64,000 nt of DNA from an uncultured Pelagibacteraceae bacterium. GTDB lineage: Bacteria > Pseudomonadota > Alphaproteobacteria > Pelagibacterales > Pelagibacteraceae. The stretch is taken from positions 24,186 through 88,185 of the forward strand of contig CACLWP010000002.1 in the NCBI GenBank assembly GCA_902610675.1. Reading direction: 5' to 3'. Position 1 is the stretch's first letter. Each line of letters opens with the position of its first letter. Made by a program: the position numbers and the translations under genes. Under the pieces are notes generated by a model. It had not been told where the DNA came from. It made no database searches and was given only the letters and a program-made list of their open reading frames with translations. Shown here piece after piece: positions 61,325-64,000 of the stretch.

Positions 61325-62148
61325 TACAATTTTATATTTATTCCTTTAATATTTGAAACAGGTCCTTTCATGTGAATAGAGTCATTTTCATCTATAGAAA
61401 TTGATAATTTTCCAGTTGCAAACTCTATATCAGTTTTATTTTCTGTAAGATTATTTAATTTACCTGCATATGCTGTAGCACACGCTGCAGTTCCGCAAGC
61501 TTTAGTAAGACCAGCTCCTCTTTCCCAAACTTTTACTTTGATCAAATTTTTATTAAAAATTTGCGCGATTGTTACGTTACATTTCTCTGGGAAGATTTCG
61601 TGATTTTCTATCTCAGGACCAATTTTCTCTATATTGAAGTCCTCAATCCTTTTAACAAAAAAAACAATATGTGGGTTACCTACATTAATTGCAGTACCAC
61701 CTAAGTGCTCATTATTATTTATATCAATAATTTTTATATTTAAGTTTTTTGTATTCATTTCTTTTGATAAAGGTATTTCATTCCATTTTAACTTTGCTTT
61801 ACCAATTTCTGTTGTAACAATTTTTTTCTCTAAAATTTCAGATTTTAATTTTCCAGATAGCGTATTTAAAATTATTGACTTGTTATTTTTTTCATTTGAA
61901 ATCAAATTTGCAACACATCTAGTTCCATTTCCACATGCTCCAGACTCTCCTCCATCTGAATTAAAAAATCTTAAATTTGCATCTGCAGAACTATCTGGCT
62001 CAATAAATATTAGTTGATCACAGCCAATAAAATTTCTGTCACAAATTTTAACTATCTGATCTTTCGTCAAATTGGTAATTTTTTCTCTATTATCGATTAT
62101 CACAAAATCATTACCCAATCCGTCCATTTTAAAAGCTTTGATGTCCAT
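61324..62148 (-). CDS. dapF: Diaminopimelate epimerase
   Basis: FKMDGLGNDFVIID, FNSDGGESGACGNGTRCVA, VWERGAGLTKACGTAACA. Confidence 0.97.
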   Translation of the reverse strand: MDIKAFKMDGLGNDFVIIDNREKITNLTKDQIVKICDRNFIGCDQLIFIEPDSSADANLRFFNSDGGESGACGNGTRCVANLISNEKNNKSIILNTLSGKLKSEILEKKIVTTEIGKAKLKWNEIPLSKEMNTKNLNIKIIDINNNEHLGGTAINVGNPHIVFFVKRIEDFNIEKIGPEIENHEIFPEKCNVTIAQIFNKNLIKVKVWERGAGLTKACGTAACATAYAGKLNNLTENKTDIEFATGKLSISIDENDSIHMKGPVSNIKGINIKL

Positions 62149-62170
62149 ATATAGTTATTTAACTTATTTA

Positions 62171-62196
62171 TTGACTTTTTGAACCTCTATTATATT
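62171..62196 (+). promoter_or_regulatory. Promoter-like sequence upstream of ffh leader
   Basis: TTGACT at 62171-62176 and TATATT at 62191-62196 (14-nt spacer) or TATTTT at 62193-62198 (16 nt); just before the structured segment. Confidence 0.45.
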
Positions 62197-62200
62197 TTGT

Positions 62201-62297
62201 GGCAGTTTCCGCAAAAACATTAAATTTGCGGTGTCTTTGGAAACAAAGAGATCGACACTAGTCAGCGAGGGTTCGCCCACTAGTGCGATTACTGCTG
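62201..62297 (+). ncRNA. Candidate structured RNA / 5' leader of ffh (closing stem plus three hairpins)
   Basis: GGCAGT/ACTGCT closing stem; CCGCAAA..TTTGCGG; TCTTTG-GAAA-CAAAGA; CACTAGT..GGG-TTCG-CCC..ACTAGTG. Confidence 0.5.
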
Positions 62298-62309
62298 TGT
62301 GTAATAAAT

Positions 62310-63668
62310 ATGTTTGAAAATTTAACAAATAAATTTGAGGAAGTTTTTTCCTCTCTAAAAAAAGCTCCATCACTTGATGAAAATCAGGTTGATGAAGGAT
62401 TGAGAGGAATAAGACAAGCTTTATTAGAAGCTGATGTGTCTCTTGAAGTTGCTAAAGATTTTATTGAAAAGGTTAAACCAAAAGCATTAGGTCAAGAAAT
62501 TATTAGATCAACATCGCCTGGCGATATGGTGGTAAAAATTGTTTATGATGAATTAGTTAATCTTTTAGGTGAAAAAAATAATGATGTAAATTTAAATGCA
62601 GTTCCACCAGTGCCAATGATGCTCGTTGGGCTACAAGGTTCTGGTAAAACAACAACAACTGCTAAACTTGCGAGATATCTAGAGAATACAAAAAAAAAGA
62701 AAGTAATGATGGTCAGTTTAGATATTTACAGACCAGCCGCTCAAGAGCAGTTAAAATCTTTAGGTGAACAAAATAATATATTAACTCTTCCAATAATTGA
62801 AGGTCAACAACCCAGTGATATTTGTCAAAGAGCAATTAGTGCAGCAAACTTGAATGGAGCAGATATTATCTTATTCGATACTGCTGGTAGAACACAAATA
62901 GATTTGCAGATGATGAGTGAAATTAAACAAATTGAAAACGCCATCAAACCTGCAGAGACGTTTTTAGTTGCTGACTCTCTTACTGGACAAGTAGCTGCAT
63001 CAGTAGCAAAAGAATTTAATAATACAGTAAATTTATCCGGAATTATTTTAACAAGGGCAGATGGTGATGCGAGAGGCGGGGCTGCTGTAAGTATGAAATT
63101 TGTTTCACAGGTTCCAATTAAATTTTTAGGTATTGGCGAAAAGATCGAAAATCTTGAAGTTTTTCACCCAGATAGAATTGCAAATAGAATTCTTGGGATG
63201 GGAGATATCGTTTCTCTTGTTGAAAAAGCAGCCCAAGATCTTGGGGAAGAAAATATAAAAAAAACAGAAGAAAATTTAAAAAAAGGACAATTCTCAATGC
63301 AAGATTATTTATCTCAACTGAGACAAATGAAAAAAATGGGAGGGATTGAAGGCATCATGTCTTTCATGCCAGGAGTTTCAAAGGTTAAATCTCAAATGGA
63401 TGCTGCAGGTATTGATGAGAGTGTTATTACAAAAAATGAGGCTATAATTTTATCAATGACTAAAAAAGAAAGAGAAAACCCAAAAATAATTGATGGTTCT
63501 AGAAAAAAAAGAATTGCTAATGGTTCAGGAACTGATCCAGCCACTATCAATAAATTGTTAAAACAATTTAAAATGATGTCTGAAATGATGAAGAAGATGT
63601 CAAAAGGAAATCTGAAAGGTATGTCTGATAAAGGAATACCTCCAGAATTATTTAATCAATTAAAATAA
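62310..63668 (+). CDS. ffh: Signal recognition particle protein Ffh
   Basis: MFENLTNKFEEVFSSLKK, LVGLQGSGKTTTTAKLA, DTAGRTQIDLQMM, methionine-rich M domain. Track ORF begins 62283, but ATG 62310 fits the Ffh N-terminus. Confidence 0.97.
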   Translation: MFENLTNKFEEVFSSLKKAPSLDENQVDEGLRGIRQALLEADVSLEVAKDFIEKVKPKALGQEIIRSTSPGDMVVKIVYDELVNLLGEKNNDVNLNAVPPVPMMLVGLQGSGKTTTTAKLARYLENTKKKKVMMVSLDIYRPAAQEQLKSLGEQNNILTLPIIEGQQPSDICQRAISAANLNGADIILFDTAGRTQIDLQMMSEIKQIENAIKPAETFLVADSLTGQVAASVAKEFNNTVNLSGIILTRADGDARGGAAVSMKFVSQVPIKFLGIGEKIENLEVFHPDRIANRILGMGDIVSLVEKAAQDLGEENIKKTEENLKKGQFSMQDYLSQLRQMKKMGGIEGIMSFMPGVSKVKSQMDAAGIDESVITKNEAIILSMTKKERENPKIIDGSRKKRIANGSGTDPATINKLLKQFKMMSEMMKKMSKGNLKGMSDKGIPPELFNQLK

Positions 63669-63680
63669 AAAGGAGAGTAA

Positions 63681-64000
63681 ATGTTAAAATTAAGATTATC
63701 TAGAGGTGGTACAAAAAAGAGGCCTGTTTATAAGGTTGTTGTAGCCGACAGTCGATTTGCTAGAGATGGTAGATTTATAGAGAAAGTAGGTTTTTTTAAT
63801 CCATTGTTACCAAAAGAAAAAAAAGAAAGAATTGGATTAGAGGCTGAGAGAATAAAATATTGGTTGGGTCAAGGTGCACAACCTACAACAAGAGTAGCTA
63901 GAATTTTAGGTGAGAATGAATTGATGCCTATGCCTGCTAATGGAAATAACCCACAAAAAGCAATTCCAAAAAAAGATAGAAAAAAAGAAGGTTCGGAAGA
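63681..64000 (+). CDS. rpsP: 30S ribosomal protein S16 (runs to window end)
   Basis: Own translation [42 protein letters not shown]...; SD AAGGAGAG upstream. Confidence 0.96.
   Translation, partial: MLKLRLSRGGTKKRPVYKVVVADSRFARDGRFIEKVGFFNPLLPKEKKERIGLEAERIKYWLGQGAQPTTRVARILGENELMPMPANGNNPQKAIPKKDRKKEGSE

Noticed and set aside
61634-62017. Plus-strand 127-aa ORF inside dapF
   Set aside because: Antisense to dapF with clear DapF motifs on the other strand; no family features.
62265-62280. GCGAGGGTTCGCCC segment resembling a tRNA T-arm
   Set aside because: No matching acceptor, D or anticodon arms; better explained as the GGG-UUCG-CCC apical hairpin of the leader structure. Also no SRP RNA or tmRNA signature.
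62164-62373. Minus-strand 69-aa ORF covering the ffh leader
   Set aside because: Antisense to the structured region and the ffh 5' end; no recognisable protein; Ffh start at 62310 is well supported.

Overview
AT-rich, densely packed bacterial chromosome segment. Gene content and streamlining (short spacers, overlapping stops, lysine/asparagine-rich proteins) look like a SAR11/Pelagibacter-type alphaproteobacterium. I reached that assignment from recalled protein similarity, not from a search. Most of the window is core metabolism and housekeeping: Smr, hslUV, hisBHAFE, lolA/ftsK, purH, rpe, actP/DUF4212/acs, tsaD, hemCD, folD, argG, ccmCDEFGH, ftsY, dapF, ffh and rpsP, plus one tRNA-Gly(GCC). 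Two parts are more accessory. The first is a photolyase/cryptochrome-centred block (about 28.9-36.8 kb) with a DUF2256 mini-protein absent from the ORF track and a second photolyase-like protein whose domain order appears inverted. The second is a 2-hydroxyacid/TRAP-transporter block (about 47.4-57.9 kb) with tandem FMN-dependent hydroxyacid dehydrogenases. The best candidates for undescribed biology are two non-coding RNAs. One is a roughly 97-nt multi-hairpin element between a promoter-like sequence and ffh (about 62201-62297). The other is a roughly 70-nt hairpin RNA with a pyrimidine-rich, anti-Shine-Dalgarno-like loop downstream of hspQ (about 42650-42720). No CRISPR array, rRNA, transposon or prophage was seen.
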